A DNA stretch of 64,000 nucleotides, taken from the NCBI RefSeq assembly GCF_000282575.1, contig NZ_AKJA01000102.1, positions 1 through 64,000 of the forward strand. Reading direction: 5' to 3'. The stretch comes from Herbaspirillum sp. YR522. Its GTDB lineage: Bacteria; Pseudomonadota; Gammaproteobacteria; Burkholderiales; Burkholderiaceae_D. Within the stretch, counting starts at the first letter, position 1, and every line of letters begins with the position of its first letter. This document shows positions 16,979 to 29,428 of the stretch, one piece after another. A model generated the notes under the pieces. That model saw only the letters and a program-made list of their open reading frames with translations, made no database searches and was not told the origin of the DNA. A program made the position numbers and the translations under genes.

Positions 16979-18386
16979 GATCGCCGCCGTGGTATTCCAC
17001 CAGGACCGCGTCAGCGCCCTGTCGGCGGCGGCGCGCGCGCAAGGCGTGGCCGAGGGCATGCGTCGGGGCAGCGTGCAACTGCTGTCGCCCCAGGCCAGCT
17101 CGCACGAACGCGATATCGCCCGCGAGAGCGTCCTGTTGCAGGACACCGCCCTGGCGCTGCTGCAGTACACGCCGCAGGTCACGCTGGCCGAACACGACTG
17201 CGTGCTGCTGGATGTGGGGGCCAGCCTGCGCCTGTTCGGCGGCATTCGCGCGCTGTGCCGCAAGGTGCGCACCAGCATCGCCCGCCTCGGGCTGTCGGCC
17301 ACCCTCAGCTGCGCCGTGAGCGCCACCGGCGCCTGGTTGCTGGCGCGCTTCGGTTACGTGCGCACGCTCGGCATGGCTTCGTTGCATCGCCGTCTCGACC
17401 GCTTGCCGGTGGCCCTGCTCAGCGCCGCCCTGCCGCACCTGGACTGGCTGCATGGCCTGGGTTGCCGATGGCTGGGTGAACTGCGCCGGCTGCCACGCGC
17501 CGGATTGCAACGACGCTGCGGCAAACCCATGCTGGACATGCTCGACCGGGCCTACGGCCAGGTGCCCGAACTGCATCGCTGGATCAGTGCCCCGCCGGCG
17601 TTCCGGATGCGCCTGGAATTGCCCGACCGTATCGACCAGGCCGAGCTGCTGGAACGCCACGCCCAGCGCCTGTTGACCCAATTGGCCGGATGGCTGGCGG
17701 CGCGCCAGCTGGCGCTGCAGCAACTGCGCCTGCTGCTGGAACACGAACGGGGTCGCCAGGCCATCGCACCGACCGACATCGTGCTGTCGCTGGCCGCGCC
17801 CACCTGGCAGGAAGACCACCTCTTGCTGTTGCTGCGCGAACGACTGGCGCGCGGGCAATTGGGCGCGCCCGCCATTGCCATGGTGCTCAGTGCCGAACGG
17901 GTGGCGCCGCGGGCGCCGGTGAGCGACACCCTGTTTCCCGAACCGGGTGGCTCGGTCGACGACCAGCGCCGCCTGATCGAACTGCTGGTGGCGCGACTGG
18001 GGGCGCAACACGTATTGCAGGCGGCCCCCGAAGCCGATCACCGCCCCGAAACCAGCAACCGCTGGCTCAGCGTGCTGCAGCGCCCGGCACCACGCCACGC
18101 ATTGCGCGCGGCTGCCTCGCACCTGCCGCCACGCCCCTTGTGGCTGCTTGATACGCCACTGCCACTGGCCCTGCACGATGACTTGCCGGTCTACCGCGGC
18201 GCGCTCACCATGGCCTCGCCGGTCGAGCGCATCGAGGCCGGCTGGTGGGAAGGACAGCCGGTGACCCGCGATTACTACACCGCGCATGACGCCAGGCATG
18301 TCTATTACTGGATCTTCCGCCAGTGGAGCGCCGGTCCCGCCAGCGGGGCGCCGGCGCAATGGTTCCTGCACGGCCTGTTCGGCTGA
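16908..18386 (+). CDS. imuB: Mutasome protein ImuB (inactive Y-family polymerase)
   Basis: 492 residues, beginning MSLWIAVHLPLLQLE, the typical ImuB opening. It has the Y-family palm/finger layout but the acidic catalytic motifs are replaced (LLDVGASLRLFGG where active enzymes carry Asp-Glu), as expected for ImuB, which acts as a hub binding the beta clamp, ImuA and DnaE2. Starts inside imuA and ends 7 bases before dnaE2, so translation is coupled along the operon. Confidence 0.94.
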   Translation: MSLWIAVHLPLLQLEVFRPNWDDEIAAVVFHQDRVSALSAAARAQGVAEGMRRGSVQLLSPQASSHERDIARESVLLQDTALALLQYTPQVTLAEHDCVLLDVGASLRLFGGIRALCRKVRTSIARLGLSATLSCAVSATGAWLLARFGYVRTLGMASLHRRLDRLPVALLSAALPHLDWLHGLGCRWLGELRRLPRAGLQRRCGKPMLDMLDRAYGQVPELHRWISAPPAFRMRLELPDRIDQAELLERHAQRLLTQLAGWLAARQLALQQLRLLLEHERGRQAIAPTDIVLSLAAPTWQEDHLLLLLRERLARGQLGAPAIAMVLSAERVAPRAPVSDTLFPEPGGSVDDQRRLIELLVARLGAQHVLQAAPEADHRPETSNRWLSVLQRPAPRHALRAAASHLPPRPLWLLDTPLPLALHDDLPVYRGALTMASPVERIEAGWWEGQPVTRDYYTAHDARHVYYWIFRQWSAGPASGAPAQWFLHGLFG

Positions 18387-18393
18387 GATCGCC

Positions 18394-21606
<3,213 letters not shown>

Positions 21607-21617
21607 CCACCGCCTGC

Positions 21618-22799
21618 TTACGCGGGCTGGGCCAGGCGGTAGGCGTCGCGCCCTTCGTGCTTGGCGCGGTACAGGGCCACGTCGGCCTGGTGCACCAGCG
21701 CGTCCCAGCCCAGCATCTGGCCCGGGCGCAATACCACCAGGCCGACGCTGATGGTGACGGTGGCGCCATGCTCGAACCGATGCTGGCGCACCGCCTCCAC
21801 CAGGCGCTGGCCGATGCGGGCCGCCTCGCCTTCGTCGAGGCCGGGGAAGACGGCGCAGAACTCCTCGCCGCCGTAGCGTCCCAACAGGTCGCCCTGGCGG
21901 CAGTTCTGCTTCAGCAGCCCGGCAATGGCCGTGAGTACCCGGTCACCGACCAGGTGGCCGAAGGTGTCGTTGATACGCTTGAAGTGGTCGACGTCGATGA
22001 AGGCCAGGGTCAGGCTTTGCCGCTGGGTCACCGCCTGCTGCAGTGCGACTTCGCCACAACGCACCAGCTCGCGCCGGTTGAGCGCGCCGGTGAGTTCGTC
22101 TTCGGTGGCCAGGCGTTGCTTGTCGGCCACCAGCCGCTCGAAGTACAGCAGCAGCAGTGCCGCCGAAAACAGCAGGCTCCCCCCCATCGGGATCATGTAG
22201 ATCAACAGCACGCCCAGCGAACTCATCTGCGGCGGCTCGAACAAGGCCGGCTGGCTGGCCGCCAGCACCATGCGCGCGATATAGGCGCCGCTCAGGGTGA
22301 GCACCGAGGCCAGCCCCATGCCGCGTCCGAAGCCCCAGCGTGCATAGTGGCGCGCGGCCGGTCCCGACAGGCCCCGTACCAGTTCGATGAACACCAGCGT
22401 GAAGACCAGTTGCATGGCCGCCACGGCCAGGTAGGCGCGCCGGGTGAAGCTGACGTCCTGCGCCAGCAGCCAGCCGAACAGCACCGCAAACAGGGCCACC
22501 ATCAACCAGTTCCACAGCTTGGCCGGGCGCTGGTAGAAATGGCGCAGGCCGCTCCAGGCCGCCACCGATCCGGCAAACAGTGCGGTATTGCCCAGCAGCA
22601 GCGCGCTTTGCCGCCACACGCCGGGTGCCGCCATATAGCCCGACACCACCACCACGATGCCCAGCGCCACCAGCACCCCGGACAAGGCCCAGTAGCGCGT
22701 GCAGCGCTCGCTGGGCGTGCTGGTGAAAACCCCGGCCATGACCAGGCTGCTGCACAGTTGTACTATCGCCAGCGAAGTGCTGGCAGTGAAAGGATCCAT
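21618..22799 (-). CDS. Membrane diguanylate cyclase
   Basis: 393 residues. Seven or so transmembrane segments fill residues 1-220, then a GGDEF domain with the intact active site GGEEF (310-314) and an RxxD product-inhibition site (RQGD, 301-304) five residues before it. It should make c-di-GMP and be feedback-inhibited. The membrane part has no named sensor motif that I recognise. It ends 11 bases after dnaE2 on the other strand and is divergent from nadB. Confidence 0.92.
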   Translation of the reverse strand: MDPFTASTSLAIVQLCSSLVMAGVFTSTPSERCTRYWALSGVLVALGIVVVVSGYMAAPGVWRQSALLLGNTALFAGSVAAWSGLRHFYQRPAKLWNWLMVALFAVLFGWLLAQDVSFTRRAYLAVAAMQLVFTLVFIELVRGLSGPAARHYARWGFGRGMGLASVLTLSGAYIARMVLAASQPALFEPPQMSSLGVLLIYMIPMGGSLLFSAALLLLYFERLVADKQRLATEDELTGALNRRELVRCGEVALQQAVTQRQSLTLAFIDVDHFKRINDTFGHLVGDRVLTAIAGLLKQNCRQGDLLGRYGGEEFCAVFPGLDEGEAARIGQRLVEAVRQHRFEHGATVTISVGLVVLRPGQMLGWDALVHQADVALYRAKHEGRDAYRLAQPA

Positions 22800-23004
22800 C
22801 CGACAATCTACGGCGTGTTGATACGAAGGCGGCCAGTGTAACCGATTGGATTGAGCAGGTCGCTGCGTCGTCGCGGCGCGGCCACGCCGACGGCCGACAT
22901 TGACATGGCGCAGGCAGCGTGACGACTTGAGCGGCGATTACGCCACCTTGGCGTGACCGGCCATGGGCCTGGCGGCCAAACCGATGAGCCGGGCGCGGCG
23001 TGGT

Positions 23005-23010
23005 TATAAT
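23005..23010 (+). promoter_or_regulatory. Probable -10 box of nadB
   Basis: A consensus TATAAT, 37 bases before the nadB start. No good -35 hexamer is visible at 17-base spacing (the area is GC-rich), so the promoter may need an activator or rely on flanking bases. Confidence 0.5.
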
Positions 23011-23047
23011 CAGCCCTTTCTCCTCACGGCCGCCCGGCGGACCTATC

Positions 23048-24661
23048 ATGAAGTTCGATGTCGCCATCGTTGGCAGCGGCCTGGCCGGTCTGTCGGTTGC
23101 ACTGCACCTGGCCGCCACGCGCCGCGTGGTGGTCATCTCCAAGGGAGAACTCAAGGATGGCGCCAGCAATTGGGCCCAAGGCGGTATCGCCGCCGTACTC
23201 GACTCGGGCGACAGCCACCAGCAGCATATCGACGACACCCTGGCCGCCGGCGGCGGCCTGTGCGACGCCGCCGCCACCGGCTTCATCGTCGAGCACGGCA
23301 GGCAGGCCATCGAATGGCTGATCGACCAGGGGGTGCCGTTTACCCGCGACATCCAGGCCGAGCTGGGGTTTCACCTGACGCGCGAGGGCGGTCACAGCCA
23401 GCGCCGCATCATCCACGCCGCCGATGCCACCGGCCAGGCGGTGCAGCTGACGCTGGAAGAGCGGGTACGCCAGCACCCCAACATCACGCTGCTCGAACAC
23501 CATTGCGTGGTCGACCTGATCCGCCAGCGCACCGCGCTGGGCTGGTCCTGCAGCGGGCTGTACGTGCAGGACCGGCAAGCGCAGGTCTTGCCCATCGCCG
23601 CCCACCGTACGGTGCTGGCCACCGGCGGCGCCGGCCAGGTCTACCTGCACACCTCCAACCCGGAGTCGGCCACCGGCGACGGCATCGCCATGGCCTGGCG
23701 CGCCGGCTGCCGGGTGGCCAACATGGAATTCATCCAGTTCCATCCGACCTGCCTGTACCACCCCGAGGCCCGCTCGGTGCTGATCAGCGAAGCGCTACGC
23801 GGCGAAGGCGCACTGCTCAGGTTGCCCGCCACCCTGGGTGCGCTGGGCGGCCAGCGTTTCATGCCCGAACACAGCGCCAGCGCCGAACTGGCACCGCGCG
23901 ACACGGTGGCGCGCGCGATCGACTGGGAGATGAAGAAACACGGCCTGGCCCACGTCGACCTCGACATCAGCCACCAGCCGGCGGCCTTCATCGCCGAACA
24001 TTTCCCGACCATCATGGCGCGCTGCGCCGGGCTCGGGATCGACATCACGCGCAGCCCCATCCCGGTAGTGCCGGCGGCGCACTATACCTGTGGCGGCGTG
24101 GTCACCGACCTGGCCGGCCGCACCGACCTGCCACACCTGTACGCCGTGGGCGAGACCGGGTATACGGGATTGCACGGCGCCAACCGCCTGGCCAGCAATT
24201 CGCTGCTGGAATGCCTGGTGCTGGGACGGGCCGCGGCCATCGACATCGAGCGCGCGCTGGCGACCAGCACCGCGCTGCCGGCCGCCGCCCCCCGCTGGGA
24301 GCCAGCCCAGGTACGGCCGGGCGAAGCCGACGGCGATGCGGCAGTGGCCATCGGCATCAATCGCGACGAGCTGCGCCGCTGCATGTGGGACTACGTCGGC
24401 ATCGTGCGCAGCGACGCCCGCCTGCAACGGGCCCAGCGCCGCATTGCGCTGCTGCGTGAAGAGGTCGACCTGTTCTATGCGCGCCTGCCGGTGTCGCGCG
24501 CGCTGCTGGAATTGCGCAACCTGATCGATGTCGCCGCACTGATCGTGACCAGCGCGCAACTGCGCCGCGAAAGCCGCGGCCTGCACTTCAGCCTGGACCA
24601 ACCGGGCCAACTGCCGCGCGCCCTGCCCAGCGTGCTGCCGGGCCTGGCACCGGGTCCGTGA
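23048..24661 (+). CDS. nadB: L-aspartate oxidase NadB
   Basis: 537 residues, FAD flavoprotein that oxidises aspartate to iminoaspartate, the first step of NAD synthesis. FAD motif GSGLAGLSVAL at the N-terminus, the family segments ASNWAQGGIAAV and HPTCLYHPEAR, and LYAVGETGYTGLHGANRLAS near residue 370. Start at 23048 gives the standard length. Its partners nadC and nadA lie 13 kb away on the other strand. The stop overlaps the next start (TGATG). Confidence 0.97.
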   Translation: MKFDVAIVGSGLAGLSVALHLAATRRVVVISKGELKDGASNWAQGGIAAVLDSGDSHQQHIDDTLAAGGGLCDAAATGFIVEHGRQAIEWLIDQGVPFTRDIQAELGFHLTREGGHSQRRIIHAADATGQAVQLTLEERVRQHPNITLLEHHCVVDLIRQRTALGWSCSGLYVQDRQAQVLPIAAHRTVLATGGAGQVYLHTSNPESATGDGIAMAWRAGCRVANMEFIQFHPTCLYHPEARSVLISEALRGEGALLRLPATLGALGGQRFMPEHSASAELAPRDTVARAIDWEMKKHGLAHVDLDISHQPAAFIAEHFPTIMARCAGLGIDITRSPIPVVPAAHYTCGGVVTDLAGRTDLPHLYAVGETGYTGLHGANRLASNSLLECLVLGRAAAIDIERALATSTALPAAAPRWEPAQVRPGEADGDAAVAIGINRDELRRCMWDYVGIVRSDARLQRAQRRIALLREEVDLFYARLPVSRALLELRNLIDVAALIVTSAQLRRESRGLHFSLDQPGQLPRALPSVLPGLAPGP

Positions 24662-26919
24662 TGCCGATCGTACCGCGCCTGCTGCTGGCTTGCCTGCTCG
24701 GCGCGGCCTGGCTGCCAGCGAGCCACGCCGCGCGTATCGATGCCGACGCCGATGCCCAGGCCGATGCCGATGCGCGGCATCCGCGCATCTGCCTGGCGCT
24801 GTCCGGCGGCGGCGCGCGCGGCTATGCGCACCTGGGCGTGCTGCAGTACCTGGAGCAACTGCACATCCCGATCGATTGCATCGCCGGCACCAGCATGGGC
24901 GCCCTGATCGGCGGCCTGTATGCCAGCGGCATCGATGCCGACCAGTTGCAGCGGCGCCTGGCCGATATCGACCTGTCCGACATCGCCTTCGACCGCAACG
25001 ACCGCGCCCGCCTGCCGCAATCGCAGCGCGAGGACGAATACCAATACCCGATCGCGCTGGCGGCCGGTCTCGACGGCGGCAAGCTCAAGCTGGCCTCGGG
25101 CCTGGTCCAGGGCAACAGGCTGCTGACGCTGCTGCAGAACTGGACTGCGCGCTACCCGGCCAATATCGATTTCGCGGCCTTGCCGATCCCGTTCCGGGCG
25201 GTGGCCACCGACCTGGGTGCGGGCACCGAAGTGGTATTGGAGCAAGGTTCCCTGCCGCGCGCCATGCGCGCCAGCATGGCGGTGCCGGGCCTGTTCGCCC
25301 CGTTTCGCATCGGCCAGCGCACCCTGGTCGATGGCGGGCTGGTGGCCAACCTGCCCGTGCAGACCGCGCGTGACATGGGGGCCGACGTGATCATCGCGGT
25401 CAACATCGCTTCGCCACTGCAGCCGGCCGACACGCTGCAGTCGCCCACGGCGGTGGCCCAGCAGATGCTGGCAATCCTGATCCAGCAGAACGTCAAGGCC
25501 CAGAAAAGCCTGCTGGGCGCGCAGGACATCCTGATCGAACCCAGCCTGGATGGCGTGTCGTTCACCGATTTCGCGCGCGGCAAGGACGGCATCAACGCCG
25601 GTTGGGAAGCCGCCCGGCAGCACAGCGGGCCATTGCTGGCGCTGGCGCTGCCTCCCCGGCAATGGCAGCAGTACCTGGCGCGACGGGCCAGCAACCCCAT
25701 TGCCCTGGCGCCTGGCACCCGCATCGACGCCATCGAGGTCAATAGCGGCACCCGGGTGCCCAGCGCACACGTGCAGCAGCAACTGGGGGTGGCGCCGGGC
25801 GACCGCTACGACGGCCAGGCCATCAACCAGCGGCTCGCGCAATTGTCGATGGACGGCGACTTCAACAATGTGACCCAGGAGCTGATCCGGCAAGCCGATG
25901 GACGCAACCGGCTGGTGGTCGACGCCGAGGACAAATCCTGGGGGCCGCAATACCTGCTGTTCGGCCTGGGGCTGTCGAACAGCTTCATCGGCGGCGGTGG
26001 CTACAACCTGCAGATCGGCCATCGCTACCCGTGGCTCAATGCCAGCGGCCTGGAGTGGCGCAACGACGCCATCCTGGGCAACCGCGTGGCCAGCCTGCAG
26101 AGCGAACTGCGCCAGCCGCTGGGTGGCGGCACCTACCTGGCGCCCTATGTCGAACTCAACCGCCGCCGTGTCGACCTGTATGCCGATGGCGCCGCGTTGA
26201 AGGCCTCGCCCCTGAACCAATACCGCATCGACACGCTGTTGGGCGGCATCGACCTGGGGGTGCCGCTGGGCCACATGGGCGAACTGCGCCTGGGCGCCGG
26301 CTATCGCTATTCGCGCTACGCGCCCACCTATAACGAGCTGACCTACCCCACCCTGTCGAGCCGCCAGCCGCTGGCGCGCCTGCGGCTGACCATCGACCAG
26401 CTCGACGATGCGCTGTTCCCGCGTCGCGGCCACTATTTCCATGGCGAGGCCAATCGCGGCTTCGGCGGCAACGACACGCGCTACAGCACGATAGAGGGGC
26501 GCACCCTGTGGGCCTTCGGCAATGGCGCCGACACCATCAATGTGGCGCTGGAAGGCGCCGGCAGCGTGTCGGCCGACGACAGCAGCGGCGACCTCGGTTT
26601 TTCGCTGGGCGGCTTCCAGCACCTGTCGGCCTATGCCAAGGACCAGTTCTCGGGCAACTACCTATTGTATGGACGGCTGACCTACCTGCGCGATCTGTCG
26701 CGCTACCAGATCGCCGGCTTGCGCAACCCGGTGCTGGGCACCAGCTTCGAGCTGGGCAATGTCTGGCAGCGTCGCGCCGGCTTCGGCGACGGCCCCTATC
26801 GCCAGAGCATCAGCCTGTTCGTCGGCGGCACCAGCCCGGTGGGGCCGCTCTACTTCGGCACCGCGCTGGGCCAGCAAGGGGTATGGAACATCTACCTGCA
26901 ATTGGGACGGGTGTTCTAG
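24661..26919 (+). CDS. Patatin-like phospholipase with outer-membrane barrel (type Vd, PlpD-like)
   Basis: 752 residues. Signal peptide 1-24, then an odd Asp/Ala run (ADADAQADADA, 28-38), then a patatin domain with oxyanion loop GGGARG (49-54), nucleophile GTSMG (Ser78) and DGG (Asp224). A POTRA-like segment (about 355-415) leads into a 16-strand-type barrel ending in Phe. This is the layout of type Vd autotransporters, which put a lipase on or beyond the outer membrane. The ATG overlaps the nadB stop, so it is translated behind nadB. A GTG three bases earlier is an alternative start. Confidence 0.93.
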   Translation: MPIVPRLLLACLLGAAWLPASHAARIDADADAQADADARHPRICLALSGGGARGYAHLGVLQYLEQLHIPIDCIAGTSMGALIGGLYASGIDADQLQRRLADIDLSDIAFDRNDRARLPQSQREDEYQYPIALAAGLDGGKLKLASGLVQGNRLLTLLQNWTARYPANIDFAALPIPFRAVATDLGAGTEVVLEQGSLPRAMRASMAVPGLFAPFRIGQRTLVDGGLVANLPVQTARDMGADVIIAVNIASPLQPADTLQSPTAVAQQMLAILIQQNVKAQKSLLGAQDILIEPSLDGVSFTDFARGKDGINAGWEAARQHSGPLLALALPPRQWQQYLARRASNPIALAPGTRIDAIEVNSGTRVPSAHVQQQLGVAPGDRYDGQAINQRLAQLSMDGDFNNVTQELIRQADGRNRLVVDAEDKSWGPQYLLFGLGLSNSFIGGGGYNLQIGHRYPWLNASGLEWRNDAILGNRVASLQSELRQPLGGGTYLAPYVELNRRRVDLYADGAALKASPLNQYRIDTLLGGIDLGVPLGHMGELRLGAGYRYSRYAPTYNELTYPTLSSRQPLARLRLTIDQLDDALFPRRGHYFHGEANRGFGGNDTRYSTIEGRTLWAFGNGADTINVALEGAGSVSADDSSGDLGFSLGGFQHLSAYAKDQFSGNYLLYGRLTYLRDLSRYQIAGLRNPVLGTSFELGNVWQRRAGFGDGPYRQSISLFVGGTSPVGPLYFGTALGQQGVWNIYLQLGRVF

Positions 26920-27731
26920 GCATCGGCCGCACCGCGCTCGCGCCTGCGGCTGCGGAACTCCTGCGGCGGCAAGCCGAAGAAGTCGAGGATGCTGTTGGCC
27001 ACCAGGTCGCGGTCGTTGTCCACGCAGATCATGTGATAGCTGTTTTCCAGCACCACCACCCGTGCATCCGGCATCCGGGCCTGCAGGAAATCGGCCGAGC
27101 GCAGGCTGGTCAGTTCGTCCTCGCGCGCATGCACCACCAGCGTGGGCGCCTGGATATTGCGCGCACCGGCCATGGCCCAGGCCCGCAGGCGGTCGACCTG
27201 GCGCACGCAGATCAACGGCACCCAGCGATAGTGAAAATTGTCGCCGCGCTCGAACTTGGCCTTGACCACCGCCCGCACCAGCGTGTTCTTGATGCCGAAA
27301 GGCTCGCCCTCTTCCACCTTCATGCGCGTGGCGACCCCGGGAATCCGGTAGAACAGGCCGCGCAGGCTGCTGTACCAGGGGGTGGACCACCCGTCGATAT
27401 AGATCGGCGGCGCCAGTGTCACCAGGCGCCCGGTCGCGGCCGTATGCCGCACCCGCTCGGCCAGCACCAGCGCCACCAGCGAGCCCATGCACATGCCCAT
27501 GATGTGCAGCTGCTCGTACTGCGGCTGCAGCGCGCGGTATTGCGCCTCGACCGCATCGACCCACTGCTCGGCACGCACCCGGACCAGGTCTTCGGGTCGG
27601 GTGCCGTGGCCGGCCAGCGTGATGGCATGGGTCTCGACCCCGCCCCGCTGCAGGATCTTGTGCAGGCTGCCCAGGTCGTATTGGGTGCCGCCCAGGCCGT
27701 GAATCAGGATCGCGCCGATGCGCCCGCTCAT
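26916..27731 (-). CDS. Alpha/beta hydrolase with a Cys nucleophile
   Basis: 271 residues, no signal peptide. HGLGGTQYDLGSLHK is the oxyanion region of esterase/lysophospholipase relatives. The nucleophile elbow reads GMCMG with Cys81 (TGC on the coding strand) in place of the usual Ser; Asp205 (HARED) and His233 (SYH) complete a Cys-Asp-His triad. It is coupled to the MASE1 gene by a four-base overlap and its stop shares CTAG with the stop of the convergent patatin gene. The substrate is unknown; dienelactone hydrolases show that Cys can work in this fold. Confidence 0.85.
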   Translation of the reverse strand: MSGRIGAILIHGLGGTQYDLGSLHKILQRGGVETHAITLAGHGTRPEDLVRVRAEQWVDAVEAQYRALQPQYEQLHIMGMCMGSLVALVLAERVRHTAATGRLVTLAPPIYIDGWSTPWYSSLRGLFYRIPGVATRMKVEEGEPFGIKNTLVRAVVKAKFERGDNFHYRWVPLICVRQVDRLRAWAMAGARNIQAPTLVVHAREDELTSLRSADFLQARMPDARVVVLENSYHMICVDNDRDLVANSILDFFGLPPQEFRSRRRERGAADA

Positions 27732-29011
27732 GGCTGCGCCCCAGGCGCCGGGCCGACCTGCCAGGCGCCGGCCACGATGGCCAGGCTGTCGTCGGGGTCG
27801 AGCATGCTGCGGCTCATGTCGGTCACCTCGCTGACCTGCCCGGCCGGCAGCAGCAGGCGCAGGCTCATGCCCGGACGGGCGTCGTCGCTGTCGTCGTCGA
27901 GCCAGCGCTGGCGCAGTCGGGCCTGATCCAACGGATGCACATGCGCCAGCACCTGCTCGATACTGGCCAGGGCCTCCGGCGCCAGGCCGAGCAAGCCCTG
28001 CACGTCACCCGACCAGGTCACGCGGCGGCGCACCGGATCGATGCAATAGACCAGCTGGCGCGATACCGTCAGCGCCAGTTCGACATCGTCGCGCCAGGCC
28101 GCGGCTTTTTCCTGGGACTGTTCGCGGGTGGTCTTGAGGGTACTGATGAGCAGTGACAGCAAGGCTGCCACGGCCAGGTAGATCTGCAACTCCAGCAGTG
28201 CATTGCTGGAATGCAGCTGCACCAGTTCCACGAAAGGGCCCCGCCCCAGCGAGTTGTAGACGAAGGCGATCACCGCCAGCGCCACCACCGCCAGCGAGCC
28301 GCCGCGCCCACCCCAGAGGATGGTCACCAGCGCCACGAAGAACAGCGGCAGGTAGGTGGTCGAGAAATTGATGTCCAGCAGGATGCGGTCGATCTCGCTG
28401 CCGAAGGCCAGCCAGGCGGTGATCAGCAGGCCGACGAAACTGGCCAGCCCGAGCAGCAAGTCGGTGCGGTCGATGCCGCCCGAACGCACCGCGCGAAATC
28501 TCGACCAGCCCGCCAGCACCGGCGTGACGATCAGGATGCCGACCAGGTCCGACAGGCTCCAGACCCGCCATGTCGGCCAGAACGGCAGCTGCTGCGTGGC
28601 ACTGAACCAGAGCGCGCCGAACAAACCGCTGGCCAGGCTCGACGCCACCCCCACCAGCAACAGGGCGCGCACGAAATAGAGCCCCTCCAGCGGGAAAGGC
28701 GCGCGTCGCACCAGCCACACGGCGATGGCGGCCACGCCGATCTCGTCGAGCGCCAGCAAGGCCATGCGCCAGGTCTCGCGTTCGGCCACCCCGCCCAGCA
28801 GCAACTGCGCCACGAACAAGGCCGCCAGCAGGGGCCCCCAACGCAGCCCGGGGGTCAGCATCAGGGCCGCCACCACCACCCCGGCCGGCAGCCACAGGTA
28901 GCCGGACGCGACGAAGGCGTCGTTGAGTCGATACGAAAGCAGACCGAGGACAAAATAAAGCAGCGCCCAGGCGAGGGGCGCAAAGACACGACTGGACTGG
29001 TCGGGAGTCAC
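27728..29011 (-). CDS. MASE1-domain membrane sensor without an output domain
   Basis: 427 residues from a GTG at 29011, with AAGGATCCCTC in front. Eight to ten transmembrane helices make a MASE1 domain (residues 10-300: GYLWLPAGVVVAALML is characteristic). A PAS-like segment follows (about 315-400, VYCIDPVRRRVTWSGDV), and then the protein stops: there is no kinase, GGDEF or EAL part. It overlaps the hydrolase gene downstream by four bases, which suggests the two work together. Confidence 0.85.
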   Translation of the reverse strand: MTPDQSSRVFAPLAWALLYFVLGLLSYRLNDAFVASGYLWLPAGVVVAALMLTPGLRWGPLLAALFVAQLLLGGVAERETWRMALLALDEIGVAAIAVWLVRRAPFPLEGLYFVRALLLVGVASSLASGLFGALWFSATQQLPFWPTWRVWSLSDLVGILIVTPVLAGWSRFRAVRSGGIDRTDLLLGLASFVGLLITAWLAFGSEIDRILLDINFSTTYLPLFFVALVTILWGGRGGSLAVVALAVIAFVYNSLGRGPFVELVQLHSSNALLELQIYLAVAALLSLLISTLKTTREQSQEKAAAWRDDVELALTVSRQLVYCIDPVRRRVTWSGDVQGLLGLAPEALASIEQVLAHVHPLDQARLRQRWLDDDSDDARPGMSLRLLLPAGQVSEVTDMSRSMLDPDDSLAIVAGAWQVGPAPGAQP

Positions 29012-29428
29012 GAGGGATCCTTGGAGATACTTGGTGGGCGCATTTTAACAGCGCGATACCGCACGCCAGGTCAGGCAGGGGTGGCACCGGTGAAAGATGC
29101 CGCTGGCGACCACGGCCGTCGACGCGGCACTGCGCCGGGCGCATCGACATCGATGTGCGCCGGACAGCCACGCCACGCCCGCCCGAAGGACGACCTTGCG
29201 CAAGCTCATCCATGGCGACACGGATCAGCTTTACTAACACCCAGGTCAGAGTTACGAAGCCTCATTTCTCGCTCGACATTAGAAACTTCTAACATTTATC
29301 AGCGCCAGTTATTCCCCTCTTATCCCAGTTGCCTGGCCATGAAATAGGTGCCAGAATGCGTCGACAAAAATAACAAAAAGTGGAATCGGGCAAAATATCC
29401 AATAAATCTACATGGGGGGAATTGGTAA
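29012..29428. other. Intergenic region between divergent operons
   Basis: 417 bases with no supported gene. The left half is GC-rich and contains a bulged inverted repeat (about 29139-29162). The right half is AT-rich and should hold the promoter of the collar/TPS operon. A short perfect palindrome TTAGAA-AC-TTCTAA at 29279-29292 could be an operator. No clear -35/-10 pair could be fixed. Confidence 0.5.

Noticed and set aside
24475-26622. 715-codon open frame antisense to the patatin gene
   Set aside because: Composition is typical of a reverse-strand shadow and the plus-strand product has full domain support.
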